A DNA stretch of 64,000 nt from Tetrahymena elliotti 4EA (Eukaryota; Ciliophora; Oligohymenophorea; Hymenostomatida; Tetrahymenidae). How positions within the stretch are numbered: the stretch's first letter is position 1; every line of letters starts with the position of its first letter. Under the pieces are notes generated by a model. It did not search any database, was not told the origin of the DNA, and saw only the letters and a program-made list of their open reading frames with translations. This document shows positions 12,493-25,119 of this stretch, piece after piece. A program made the translations under genes and the position numbers. Where the stretch lies: contig JH720301.1 in NCBI GenBank assembly GCA_000231825.2, positions 734,874 to 798,873 of the forward strand. Direction: 5' to 3'.

Positions 12493-13885
12493 GGTATTTA
12501 TTAGCATTATAAACAATAAATTTTGAAAAAATAAGAAAAGAAAAAAAATTTGAAAAAATTATCAATAAAGTTTATTAAAATAAAAATGATATTATTAAGT
12601 AGTGTAATAAAACCTGTATATAACGAAATAAATAGATCACATTTCAATTAATTAATTTAATCAATTTATAATAAAAAACACTTCTTAGTTTAAATCCTGA
12701 CTAAATACTCTTCTCAAATAAGATGTATTTTGTTTGAATATTTATAAAATTAACTAAAAATAATTTGACATGTCTAATCTCATTAGTCATTAAAATTATA
12801 ACTAAACATCTATTTGTCTATTCATTCTTCTTTTATTTTGTTATTTATTTTAATCAAGTTTTTACTAATCCTTCAATTTAAATATTCTCAATTCTCTTTT
12901 TCATAATATTTTATTAAATTCATTTTTTTGTATTTTAGTTTAAATATATGAAACCTTCAAAAAAATGAAAAATCAAATTAATTTTTTAATAAAACTTCTT
13001 TAGGAGATCATAAAAATTCTAAAGAAACAATTAAATATTTTATTTCAATCAAAAATAATATTTTTTAAAAAAATTATCTATCCTTTTTTAAAAGTGATAA
13101 AAGATTTACTCTTTTAATTTATTTTTTGAGGTAAAATAAATTTGACTTTTAATTGATATAAAAATTTAATTTAGAAGAGATACATGTGAATAAAAAATTT
13201 GATTTTTTTAAATTTTGAATTAATAATAGTTTTTAAAAGAAAATTAAAAATTAACTTACTCTATGAAAACTATTTTGATGGTTGTAAAAAAATAAATCAA
13301 TTAAAAAAAAACACAGTTAAAGAATGAAGCTATCAAAAAGATAGGATGCATATAAAGACTAAATGAAAAGGAAGTATTTACACTTTATCAAATCGTCAGA
13401 TAATATTAATAATTAATAAATTAAAAAGAATATATGTTGTGAATTGATATTATAATTATTGTATCGTTTAGCCAAATAAAAAAATAATAATTCAAACAGC
13501 CACTCATTTTTTGATAAACATAATAAATATCAATTTCTTAATGGTGAAATAATCATTCAAAAAAAATAAGATTAATAGAAAAAGAAAATTTTTATGAAAT
13601 GCTGTCGCCCAAATAGCCCAAATAGAATTGTTTGGTATTTTTGGAATTATATAAATTCAAAGCAAATCATATTTCAATAATCTAATATATTTGATAAAAA
13701 GTTTCAACAGAAAATAAATTAAAGGGATAAAAAATAAGGTAATTATTATCAACAACTAATCTCTACAGGTTCAAGCTACTTAATTATAGGTTCATATTAT
13801 CTACTAAAAAGAAAGATTTTCACTCAATCAGTTATCATAGTAGCATAAAGATATTTAGATCATTCATCTTAAAAGCATAATTAAA
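12493..13885. other. Intergenic spacer with one long but doubtful ORF
   Basis: Mostly AT-rich filler. From ATG 13324 a TGA-only frame stays open for 199 codons to TGA 13921, overlapping the calpain start in another frame. Its composition is dominated by Lys, Asn, Gln and Ile with no recognisable domain. Because TGA is rare in AT-rich DNA, such ORFs arise by chance, so I do not call it a gene; it is more likely leader sequence of the calpain gene. Confidence 0.45.
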
Positions 13886-16626
13886 ATGGGAGGAGGATCA
13901 TCCAAAAAGAAAGATAATAATGATATTGAAAAAAATAACTAAGTTGGTCCTAATGGATCTTCTTCAAAAAAAAATGGAAAGAATGGCTAGCAGAGTTCAA
14001 ATAATTCTCCTGTTAAAGGTGGTTTTAAGAGACATAAGCAATTTGAAGTTTCAAAAATCCATCTATAATCTCACGAATTGAATGAAGTAAAGTGCATGAC
14101 AACAAATAAAAGGGTAGTAACAGATTTAGTAGTTGGCAATAATAGAAGCTCTTAGTCATAGTATTAATCTATCTTAGATTAGTTAAACCAGGGAGAAGGC
14201 TAACTTTATTATCAAGATCCTAATTTCCCTGCATAATTATCTTCTTTAACAAAAGACATAAATACTTTTGAAAGGGCATAAAAATTAACTTGGAAGCGTC
14301 CTCAGTAATTCATGATTCAAGAGAAAGGGAGACCCCTCTAATACTATGTGTTTTAAAAAGGAATAGAACCTAATGATGTTTTATAAGGCGATTTAGGTGA
14401 TTGCTACTTTATGTCTGCTCTTTGCTGCTTAGCAGAAAGACCTGGCCTTATAGAAAGACTTTTTGAAACCAAAGAAGTAAATTAGCATGGCTGCTATTGT
14501 GTTTGGTTGTGTCATGATGGAGAATGGACTTAAGTAGTGTTAGATGACTTCTTTCCTTGCTTTAATGATGGTGGGCCAGCTTTTTCAAGGTCTCATGATA
14601 ATGAACTTTGGGCTTTACTTTTAGAAAAAGCCTATGCTAAACTCTATGGAGCTTATGATAAGGTAAGCTATCTATCTACATAAATTATTTTTCATTTTGT
14701 ATTTAAGAAGGACGAAAATATATGAATCATTATTATAATTATCAATCGGATTTATAAATTAAAAATTTAAAAATAAAACCTAAGAAGTTTAAATAAGAAT
14801 AAAAAATAAGCATTTCCAAAATTTTTAAGACCAACCTTTGTCATTTATAAAATCTATTAATTAATTAATCTCGCTTTTTATTAATTTTAAGATTGAATCA
14901 GGTTTGGCTGGACATGCAATCCATGATTTGACAGGGGCTCCATATGAATATTTTATTAGGTAAAGCTTAATCTTAATTTAAAATAGAATAAAAATAGAAT
15001 ATTTTTTTAATTTTTAAAAATTAAATGATGTTAATTTATGTAATAGCACTAATTCTTAAATTTAAATAAATAAATAATAGAGATAATGATGTAGATTATG
15101 ATGAAAATGACATTTGGGAGTTTTTGATGGAGAATTTAATCAAGAGAAACTATATTGTTACAGCAAGCTCAGAACAGAACACCAGACACCTTGAACAAAA
15201 CTAAGATTATTTAGGTATTATCAGTAATCATAGCTATAGTATTTTGGATGCAAGAGAAGTAACTGATAGCGAAGGTGAGAAAGATAGAATCTTATAAATT
15301 CGTAATCCTTGGGGATAGTTTGAATGGAAAGGTGATTGGAGTGATAATTCCTATAAATGGACATAACGTTTGGCATAAGAATTAAAAGTCCAAGAAAGTG
15401 ATGATGGAATTTTTTGGATGAGTGTTAATGACTTCTAAAGCAAATTCAAATAAATCATGGTTTCAAAGATTGAAAATAACTACAGATACAGTAGCATTAG
15501 AAGCAGCAAAGCTCCTGTTTAAGAGAAAGTAACTGTCAGAGTCTTCACAATGAAAGTTTTTTCTAGAACCAGTGCCCATATTGGTGTTTCTTAAAGAGAC
15601 AAAAGAAACTTTGCTAAAAATCCAAAGTTTAAAAATTATAATTACTCACTTATGAGAATAATGGTATCAAGTATAGATAGCGATGGCAATGATAAATCTG
15701 GGTAAGTTGATAGTTTTATTGGATCTGCTTTTGAATGTGAGAGAGATATTTCTTTTGAGACTAAATAACCTTTAGAACCTGGACTTTATCTTGTTTATGT
15801 AGAATGTGATTGGAGTTAAGATGATGTTAGAGAATTCGTGGTTTGGTGCTATGGTGAAAATCCAGTTGAATTCTTAGAAGTTAAATCTGCATAAAATGCT
15901 TTAACTTCATCAACTCCTAAAACTAAATAATTTGGTGATAATGCTTTAATATATGAAAATTTAGTAGATGACTTACTTGAAACTCATTAAGAAGGTGAAG
16001 ACTAAGATAGAATTCACAGATATAATGACTAGATATATCGTACATGTGGCTCTGTTTGTGGTTATGTATATTTCCTTTATGAGAACGCTTCATAAGATGT
16101 TCACTTACGTGAGGAACTAACTATGAAGAATTACTAATATTTAGAAATATGTTCTCCTAAATCCTTCCCTGATTAAGTAAAAGTAAATGTAGCTCCAGGA
16201 GATAGATAGGTTATAAAATATAGAGTAGATGCTCGTGGTAGAGGAGAGTATTCTTATCAAACATCAGTTAATTATATACTATTGTAACATGTAGACCCCT
16301 TTGATGAAAACAAATTAATGTAGCTTGCTTTATTATCTCCTTCAAAAGTAAAATAAAGAGAAATGCATGGACATCAAATGAAGATATTTGTTCACACATT
16401 TGTTTATTATGGTGGTGTATGCTTCTTGTACATCAATAAGACTTCCTCAAAGACTTATGTTGAAGATCTAGAGTTGGAAGTTCACAATCTAAAGAGTGAT
16501 GTATATGACCCTGAAAGTGTACACATTGAAGTTCCTGCTCAATCATAATGGCTTCTTAATTTAGTAACTATTGATTTAAAAGAAGAAATAGCTTATAAGC
16601 CTAAAATGACTTACTACTTAAAATGA
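13886..16626 (+). CDS. Calpain-family cysteine protease, 796 aa
   Basis: Intracellular papain-fold protease of the calpain (C2) family. Three exons: 13886-14662, 14892-14959 and 15081-16626, all in phase. The N-terminus MGGGSSKKKD followed by a Lys/Ser/Asn-rich stretch has a Gly2 suited to N-myristoylation plus a basic patch, predicting membrane attachment (inference). The protease core (about 145-385) holds the complete triad: Cys173 in QGDLGDCYFMSAL, His332 in SNHSYSIL and Asn357 in IRNPWG; the motifs DDFFPC and ELWALLLEKAYAKLYGAY are classic calpain. Two beta-rich C2-like calpain domains follow (about 410-550 and 580-690), then a third beta-rich tail. There are no penta-EF hands, so Ca2+ control would act through the core and C2-like domains. 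Family certain; substrate and membrane anchoring unknown. Confidence 0.95.
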
Positions 16627-18213
16627 AAAAATAAATGAAACAAATAATTAAATACATTAACAATTTATAAATAAATTAATTAAAATAATAATTAAAATAG
16701 AATATAATCCATATTAATTTATGTAAGATTAATTAAAGTTAAGACACTTATTCATATTTGATCTCTATAAAACAAAAAATATTGTATGCATTTAGAAATT
16801 TATTAATTTTGTTTTAAATAACTTTTCCTCTATTGTCAATTCGAATTTTATTATGAAAAAAAATAAAAAATAAAAGAGATTAATTTCAATAAAAAGAAAA
16901 TATTTTTCACGTTAACTTAATTATTATGATAAAAAAATAATTCTAACCATGAGAAAGTTTTATTTAAATCGTTTTGAGAGAAGAAAATTAATAATTGTTG
17001 GAATACATATGATTTAATTGCTATTTAAAATAAAACAAAAAGCATTTTTAATTTTTATAGAAACGTTAACAAAAATAATTTTAGAGAAAATTAAATTTTA
17101 TTGCTAAGTTCAAAAATAAATTTTAAAGTAACTCAAAATTAAATTCAAAAACTTTATAATTATTAAATTAATAAATAAAAAAAAATAAAAAATAATTTTT
17201 TAAGTTTTTCTTTTTTTTAAAAATCAAAATAAATCATTAATCAAAATTATTTTAATTTAATAATAACTAAAAGTAATTAATAAATGCTTTCAATAATCTG
17301 TACAAAGTAAAGAAATATTATTTGAAGTTACTATTTCAATAATCTGTTTAAAGTAAAGAAATTTTATTTAAAGTTACTATTTGATTAAAGATAATTATTG
17401 GTTTTTATTTTAATTAAGCAAATTTGTTTGAAAAATTAATTTTCTTTTATTTTTTATCAGTTTTATAATAAATTTAATAGAATTTGAAATTAAAAAAGTA
17501 ATATGTAAAAAATACCTTAAAGAAAAACATGTTTTAAGTAGAAATAATAATATTTTTTGAAAATTAACACACAAAATAAATGTTAAATAGAAAATATCTA
17601 AAAAAAGTGAAGAATTTTTAAATATTTTGTTTTTGAAAAATATAAAAACTGTAAAATTTTCTCTGTTGAATATTTCAGTTTATTCATTGTAAATATCTAT
17701 TTCTACTTTACACTTATTTATTATCTCTTTAACAATAAAACTTCATTTAAATTTAACAATAAAAGCTAAAAATAAAATTTTTTTTGTTTTAATGTTTTTA
17801 AAAATAAAAATGCTTAGAACTACTGGTTGATAACAGGTTTATTTAGTTGTAGAAATGAACTTAAATAATTTTTTCTAACTTTTAATTGCTAAATTTCTAT
17901 TGAATTAATGAAGATCAATACAAATAATAATAAAAAATTAAACATCAAAAATTAAACGTATTTACTTGAATTAGTTAGTTGGTCAGCCTAGTGATTATCA
18001 ATTCTTTAAACAAAAAAAAGCAAATAATTAGTAAAAAAAAGTTCTTTAAAAAAATATTAAATATTGGCAAATTTAACTACAAAGTAGTATTAAGCTTGAA
18101 TAATACAAGGCCAACAAAAAAGTCTAGGAGTTCAAATATATTAAGGAAGAAAAATTTAACTAAAAGCAAATTTACAATAAGAATCATCGAATTTTCGGAA
18201 TAAATCTATAAAA
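16627..18213. other. AT-rich intergenic spacer
   Basis: No supported gene; contains the short tandem duplication annotated at 17288-17379. The Lys-rich frame at about 17979-18203 lacks an ATG start and is probably leader sequence of the following gene. Confidence 0.5.
17288..17379. repeat. Two-copy 46-bp tandem repeat
   Basis: Two adjacent 46-bp units, 17288-17333 and 17334-17379, each beginning TTTCAATAATCTG and ending AAGTTACTA, differing at only a few positions. A third copy is not present beyond the first three bases. It lies in non-coding spacer between the calpain and voltage-sensor phosphodiesterase genes. No function is evident; replication slippage is the simplest explanation. Confidence 0.85.
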
Positions 18214-21200
18214 ATGAGTGACGATGAGAGAAATTCTTAAGTAGATGCTGATACAGCAGGAAATGTGAATAAAAATAACGCCAATATAGATTCTAATAGC
18301 AATCAAGGCGTTAGATTAGATGAAGACAAACCGAACATACTAGATTAGGAAAAAATGAGATTAAATTCAAGTCAAGCTATTTCTTAAGATAAAAATGCAG
18401 CAGCAGATGTAAATAATTCAGCAAACCTTTAAGTTTACAATTTTTAAGTTTCTTTATTTGATACTCCATAAAGTAAAAGATAGGAGAATTGATTTTTTTT
18501 AAAAAAGGATAAGAAGTAGATCATGCTATAGAATTAAAGAAGAGAATCCAAGAGTATTCATTCAATGGATAAAAAGGGAGCAGCAAAGCGTTTATCTAAC
18601 TATTTAGACCCAAACCAATTACTTCAAAAGTAAATTGTTTAGTTGCATAAATAAAACTAAAGTCAAAATGATAAAAACTAGTGAGAGCAAGTTATTGCAG
18701 ATTTATTTAATTTTTGCTTTTTAATTTTAAAGAGCAATACAAAAATGATTTAATTAATTAGTGTAGTAAACATTAATTTTTTAACCCTAATGAAAGAATA
18801 AATGAATGTTTGATAATCAAATAAATGTTTTAATTACTATTTACAGATATGATTGAGAGAGTTAATTCAATTTTTTTTCCAACTAATTTATCTAGTTTTT
18901 TTATCTAAGTGTTTGTTATTCATTAATAACCCTCGCACTTCTACTAATACATTATTTTTAAAATAAAACTGGAATCATTATTAAAAATTTAAAACTTTAA
19001 CTTTTAGTTTTGACTAAACAAAATATTTTTTAATCCAAATTTTAAAAATTTATTTCTAAAATTAATTTATTAATTATTTAAAGGAGAAAAGTAAACTTCA
19101 AAAAAGAGGTGAACCATCTTATTAATAGCAAAATGTTTGACTATTTTATTATTTTTATGGTTATCCTGTATACTCTTATTATTTTCGTTTATTTTGGTCT
19201 TGATACTAAATAATATGACAGTATTGATCAAGTTCAGCTTGCTTTAAGAATTATTTAGTTTATAGAATTATGCATTCTTATTATATTCTGCATAGAAATT
19301 CTCCTTAAAGTATATGGATTATCAGCAGCAGTAATTATTTTTCCTATATGTTTGTTTCAAAAAATTATTTTAAAACAAAAAAAAGGTATACTTCAAAGAT
19401 AAATTCAATATTTGGGATGCTGTTTTCATATTCTTGTCTTTAGTTTTAACTATACTTGATATCATCATTGTAGACTATACATTTTCCATGATTACAAGAA
19501 TTATTAGAAGTGTTTTTAGATTCGTCCGTCTTTTCATTGTATTTAGAAGGGTAAATTATCAAATATTTTTTTTTAAATTTGATATTAATGGTTGTCTAAT
19601 CTATTTTGTTTAAAATAAATAATAAGGTCAATGAAATATAATCTCTCTCATCTTTAAATTTAGAAGGTTCCATAAAAACTCCTGTTGAAAGAATTATGGA
19701 TATTTTTGATATGTTGAAAAGTTAAATTGAAGATCCAGATATGCTTAATTAGCTTAAATGGTAAATTACTTCTATGCTTATCCATTAAGTTTTTACTTAC
19801 AAATTTATTTTTAATCTCTAAAATAGGTGCTAAGAAATGGTTAATAGCAATAAATTGTATGAACCTATACTTGGCGATGGAGAAGCAGCAGTTTGGGGAA
19901 ATATTTATGCATCAAATGGAAATTAGAATAAAACCAAAAAAAAAGTTACTGCTATTAGAAACAATAATGCTTTATCTTTGGGCAACACAGCTAGCATTGC
20001 AGATCCTAACACACCTATGGCTTTTAATTATAAACCTATTATTGTGTCATAAGAGGTATATTTATTATTTTAATCAAAAAAAAAAATTAATTTTTTATTT
20101 AAAGCACACTGAATACTTTAAGAACCTTGACGATATAGGCTTTGATGTTTTTACATATCATCAAAAAGTTTAGGATAACAATTTAGCAAATTTGTTAATT
20201 CACCTTTTTAATAGATATGATGTATTCTTCAAAGCAAAAATTGAACCTCAACATTTATTTAATTGGGCTGTTTTAGTTTCTAATGGGTAAATTTTTATCA
20301 AAAAGCATCCAATTTTAATTAAATTTAAATTAATTAGTTACCAAGAGAATTTCTACCATAGCAAAATGCATGCTTTTGATGTGACACAAGTAACATAAAT
20401 TTAATGAGCTTTATTTACTTTTATATCTTAAATCTACTTTTTTTTCACATAATATACATAAATAAATTTAATAGACTATGCACTTCTTCATGTAATCTCT
20501 AAATTTCATTGGAGTTGCTGAATTATCTGGATTAGAAATAGGTTTAATGTATATTGCAGCTGCTGCTCATGACTATCAACATCCAGGTTTTAACAACCCA
20601 TATCTTATTAACACTAGAAATGAGTTAGCTATACGTTATAATGATAAATCACCTTTAGAAAATCATCATGCTTTTTCTACTTTCTTATTGATGCAAGAAG
20701 AAAATTGCAACATATTTGTCCACCTTTCTAAGGATGAATTTAAAAAATCAAGAGAAAGAATAATAAATATGATTCTTCATACTGATAACTCTTAGCATTT
20801 TGCAGATCTTGCAAAATTGAAAGGAAGACTTACTGCTTAAGGTATTTTAGTTATTCAATATTTTCAAAAAATTAATTGTTTCATTTAAAATTAAAAAGAT
20901 TTTGATCCTAAAGATAAGGATAAAGATATCTGTATGATGTCTCTCTTGCACTCTGCTGATGTCTCTAATCCTTATAAGCCTTGGGAAATATGTAGATAAT
21001 GGACATATAAAGTACTAGATGAGTTCTGGAACCAAGTAATTTATTACAATTAATAAATTTAATTAAAAATAAATGTAAATAAAAATTAGGGTGATTTAGA
21101 AAGATAAAGTGGGTTACCTATCACTTATTTATGTGATAGATTTACAACAAATACAAGTAAAAGTCAAGCAGGTTTCATAGATTTTATTGTTAAACCTCTT

Positions 21201-21350
21201 TATGAATCTGTTCAGAAATTTTTACCACTGCTTGATTTATCTCCATTTGAAGTAAACAAAGCTAAATGGGCTGAGCTAGTTGATTTCTACGAATTAGAAT
21301 TACAAAAAATAAAGAGAGAAAGTGAAATTCTTGAATTGGAAAAGGTTTGA
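18214..21350 (+). CDS. Voltage-sensor domain fused to class I cyclic-nucleotide phosphodiesterase
   Basis: Predicted membrane enzyme hydrolysing cAMP and/or cGMP, with an S1-S4 voltage sensor. Proposed exons: 18214-18408, 18508-18680, 19084-19330, 19386-19550, 19627-19760, 19827-20055, 20105-20286, 20338-20389, 20475-20841, 20899-21035 and 21090-21350 (713 aa). S1 is about 140-162; S2 176-202 with two Glu; S3 213-233 with Asp216; S4 has Arg243, 246, 250, 253, 259 and 260. No S5-pore-S6 follows. A linker (about 261-380) leads to a PDE domain with all catalytic residues: general-acid His449 and metal ligands His453, His491, Asp492 and Asp602, plus invariant Gln653. From residue 123 on, splice phases and motifs agree, so the fusion in one transcript is well supported. 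The first 120 residues are uncertain: an in-frame TGA at 18490 must be spliced out (I used GTAAAT at 18409 to AAAAAG at 18507), or the true start is ATG 18562-18570 or elsewhere. Substrate is not predictable from sequence. Confidence 0.88.
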
Positions 21351-22467
21351 TGGATCAACTAAAATTTTTGTCTAAACTTTAATACTTTTAAGCAAACTTC
21401 ATGTAGTTTACAAAAAGATAAATATACTTATTTATTTTTTACTATATTTATTATATATATATATAAAGCTAATTAATTGATTTAATCTAGTAATTATATT
21501 TCATTTACTACTTCATATCAATCTGTTATCTTACTACTTTGCACATTTCTTTTATTACTATTCATCCATTTACTAATTATGTAATTTTATTTCGAAATTG
21601 TATAAAATAAATATCTAATTATTTTGCATATTAATTAAGTACTTTAGCCTCTTATTAATTCTTGTTATCTCATAATTATTTTTCCAGTAAAAACTTCATT
21701 TAAGACCCCAAAATATTTAAAATTGATTAATGTTTTTATTTATTGTTATAAAATTTTAAAAATTTTAAAGTAATTTTTATTTAAATTAATTTATTTAGAA
21801 AATCAAAAATTTTTTATTTCCTATTTTGCCTTAAATTTTTATTAGTTGTAATTATAAAAAAATTGATGAGTTGTTGTTTGTGGTTCTCAAATTTAACTAA
21901 TAAGCTTTCAATTTTTTATTTATTTTTAATTTATCATGTTTTATTTAAATATTAAATTTAATTTGTTTTTTAACATTTTTTGAAAATAATCTAAGTACAA
22001 AAACAATGTTTTGCATTTTATTTATTATTAAATAAATAATTTTTTTATTTTATGTCTTTTTTTCTTCATGTAAGAATTTGGAAAGCAAGCTAATTCCAAT
22101 TTTTATTCTAAAACTCATTAAAATTCTGAAATAGTTTAACCAATTTGCTGAAGTTGATTAGCACAACAAGTTAAGGAAGAGGCCTCTATTAATAATTATT
22201 ATTATTATTTAATTTGCAAACTTTGCAGATTTTTATTCAGTAAATATAAAAAATTTATAAAAATTTTATATTTAGAATTTTTTTAATATTTGTAATTATC
22301 GCAATAAGAGTTGATTTGAGAAGATAAAGTAAATTAAAAATCTATGGTAAAATAATTAAAAGAATAAATAATAATAGAAACAAGTAATTTGAAACTAAAG
22401 AAAGATAAAAAAACACAAAATAAAATAAATTTTTGTATAAAAATACTTTTGGCAATAAATTAAGTTT
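21351..22467. other. AT-rich spacer between convergent genes, with microsatellites
   Basis: Lies between the 3' ends of the phosphodiesterase (+) and coiled-coil (-) genes. It contains a (TA)n run at about 21452-21464 and an (ATT)n run at about 22194-22209. No gene or RNA is supported. Confidence 0.6.
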
Positions 22468-25119
22468 TCAACTAATATTATCAAGAAGAGCTAATTTTGC
22501 TTTTATTGAATCTATATAGAGATTATTTGCTTACTCTTAAGCATCAAAATCGTTGTTGTTATTACTGCGTAATTCTTTGAGCTTTGCATTATGCTCTAAG
22601 CGATTAGCACTTTGGAGAATAAACTTATATTTTTCATTGCTTGATAGAGAAGGATCATATTTATACTTCTCCCAGTCTTCCAGCTTAGATTTTTTACCTA
22701 CTTTCTTTTCTTAGTCTTCACGTTATCTACGTAATTCTTAAATGTAATCAACTTGATATTTTTTTGGTGGTGGTTTAGGTGGCTCTTCAATAGCTGGAGG
22801 TTTAAATTACTTAGGCTATTTGACAGGCCTGTTTTAAGCTGAGTTAGAAGAGTAAGATGATTTCCCAGCATACATATTGGAAGCTTAGTTATTTTGACTG
22901 CTTTCTACATTATCATCAAATACAGGGTTGTAAAGACTACTTTTCTAATTAGATAAGTCATCTGTTCTATTATAAAACTCTTACTATTGATCTTATTTGT
23001 TGAAAATAGGTCTTTCACTTGACTATTCTCTGCCTTAGCTTCTGTTTGAATTTCCATTTTTATTAGGTTTATAGGATATTCTATTAACTCTACTTTATTA
23101 GTTTGAAGGTGATAGATTAGAATTAGAAGAAAAGCCAATTCCTGCTTTCTTTGATCTATACTATTACTGGTTGACCCCAAAATTATTTGGGGTTCTTATT
23201 ATGTTATGGCTCTTAAATTACTATTGTTGTTATTGATTAAAGTTACTCTAACTTTCATCATCGTAAAGCTACTAATTTTCCATACTTTCTACATTAGGTT
23301 TAGGCTTGACTCTAGGAACATGAACTTCTTTTACAAGCTTTGCATACTCCTTTCTACGTTCAATTTATTCCTTTTTCTTTTGCATTTCAATAATTTCTTT
23401 CATTTTAAAGAGTTTATCATCTTCAAGGACCTTATTTAAAGCAGATGTTTTTGGGTATTTATAACTATCTCCTTCTAAGCTATTATACTCTGCTAACACA
23501 TTAGTCTTGGCTTGTAATTTTCGTATTTTTATTTCTTCATCATGCTTTTTAGCATGCTCACGTATTTCCTCAATATCTATTGGTTTATACAGCTTACGTT
23601 TTTCAGCTAATTCTTTTTTTCTTTTTTCAAGTTCAGGGAGCTCGACTTCTTACTTATAGCGTTCATCAGGATTGTTAACTTATAAATCCTTTTTAATATC
23701 TTTAATGATTAAATTTGATTGCTTATTTATCATCCTTCTTTCTTCACTACGAATTCTAATTTGCTCTATTTTTTATGATATTTTTTCTTTCTTTTCTTCA
23801 TTGATTTTTTCTTTTAAGCGAAGTTATCTCTCATGAGATTCTTTAATATCTTCTTATAGCAATTTGTTAAACATGTCCCTCTCCTTTTACATTTTAAGTT
23901 CTTTTTCTTTACGAGCCAAATTCATTTTTCTGATCAAATTCAAAGCATGCTCTTGAGCTTCTTTATCTTCTGATATTTCAGAGTATTTTACAAATTTATT
24001 TTCTTTTTTCTTTTTATCTTCATTAGCATAATTCATAACAGCTATTTCACTTTATACTATTTTTAATTCCTCTTCTAACTCTCTCTTTTTGCGCTGGACT
24101 TCTTCAATTCTTTTTCTCTTTTCTTCAGATTCAAAATTATTATTTTTGAGACTTCCAGATGGACTAACTAATCTCTTAGAGTTTTTCATGCTATTTTAAG
24201 ATAAATTGTTATTTTCTATACTTTTTTCTCTCTCTCTTTCATCTCTTTCGTCATGATTAACTTTTTAAGTGGAATTCTGACTAGTGTTTACTTACTCTAA
24301 AATAGCACTTTTTTTTAAGAGATCATCATCTTACTTCTTTTTATTTGGATTGTTCAAAAGATCTTGCAAATCTACATCTTAAGCACTTTCATCATTATTT
24401 TCACGTAAGTTCTTTTTTTCTTATATTTCAGAAATATTACCAAAATCTTGAGGGTTATTTAGTTTTCCTCCTACTTCTTGCTTCTTCTTTTAGTTATTTA
24501 TTTACTTTTCATCTTAATTAAAATATTATTAATCATCTATGTTTGCAAATTCATCTTCATCGATAATCTATTCTTAGTCAAAAGCAGAGTCTTTCAAATC
24601 TTTTTTCTCTTCCACTTTTGCTATCTCACCTTTTGTTTTTTAAGTTAATGAGCTCATTAATAATTAGGCACTATTTTTAGATGTTTAGTTTACAGTATCT
24701 GGAGCATTTTTAAAAAACTATAATAAACGCTCAGAGGCTTTTTATTTTTAATGATTATCTTATTAAGTTTCATTATTTTTTTCAAGCTATTATAAAACCT
24801 ATGAATTATTTGCTTCCTTTTTATTAGATTATGCCTCAATATTTTCTCCTTTTTAATCATTATTTTGAAGTGATATTTAACTTTTGTTTGATTCTTTTTA
24901 TTAATTGTCTTAGAATGAGTTTTCCATGAGATCTAATATATTTTTATCTCCTTATTTATTGTTATTTGCACTAGAAACTTAGTTCACATTATCTAAAATT
25001 TTAGATCCTTATTAAGAAGCCCTAGAATATGAGTATTATTTATCTTACTAAAATGAGGTTTAGTGACCCTCTACTTCATCTTTTCTAATTTTTGTTGATT
25101 CTATTTGATATTTACTCAT
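22468..25119 (-). CDS. Large charged coiled-coil protein, 883 aa
   Basis: Single uninterrupted exon from ATG at 25119 down to TGA at 22468. The first 330 residues are Asn/Gln/Ser-rich and acidic low complexity with EDLFDLxD-like acidic clusters. Residues about 330-590 are an almost continuous Glu/Lys/Arg-rich alpha-helix with strong coiled-coil character, broken by a Pro (about 500). A Gln/Asn/Ser-rich stretch (about 600-740) follows, then a Pro-rich segment (EEPPKPPPKKYQ) and a conserved-looking helical C-terminus ending IDSIKAKLALLDNIS. There is no signal peptide, membrane segment or enzyme domain. This architecture is common among ciliary, basal-body and cytoskeletal scaffold proteins, but I cannot assign a family. 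It converges on the phosphodiesterase gene with about 1.1 kb between stops. Confidence 0.85.

Noticed and set aside
14829..14845. ACCAACCT core resembling the Tetrahymena chromosome breakage sequence (TAAACCAACCTCTTT)
   Set aside because: Only the central eight bases match, the flanks differ, and it lies inside a calpain intron; breakage sites are removed from macronuclear chromosomes.
16363..16548. Short standard-code ORF inside the calpain gene
   Set aside because: It is simply the piece of the calpain frame between two TAA/TAG glutamine codons, not a separate gene.
17979..18203. Lys/Asn-rich ORF upstream of the VSD-PDE gene
   Set aside because: No ATG at its start, composition typical of A-rich leader DNA, no conserved pattern.
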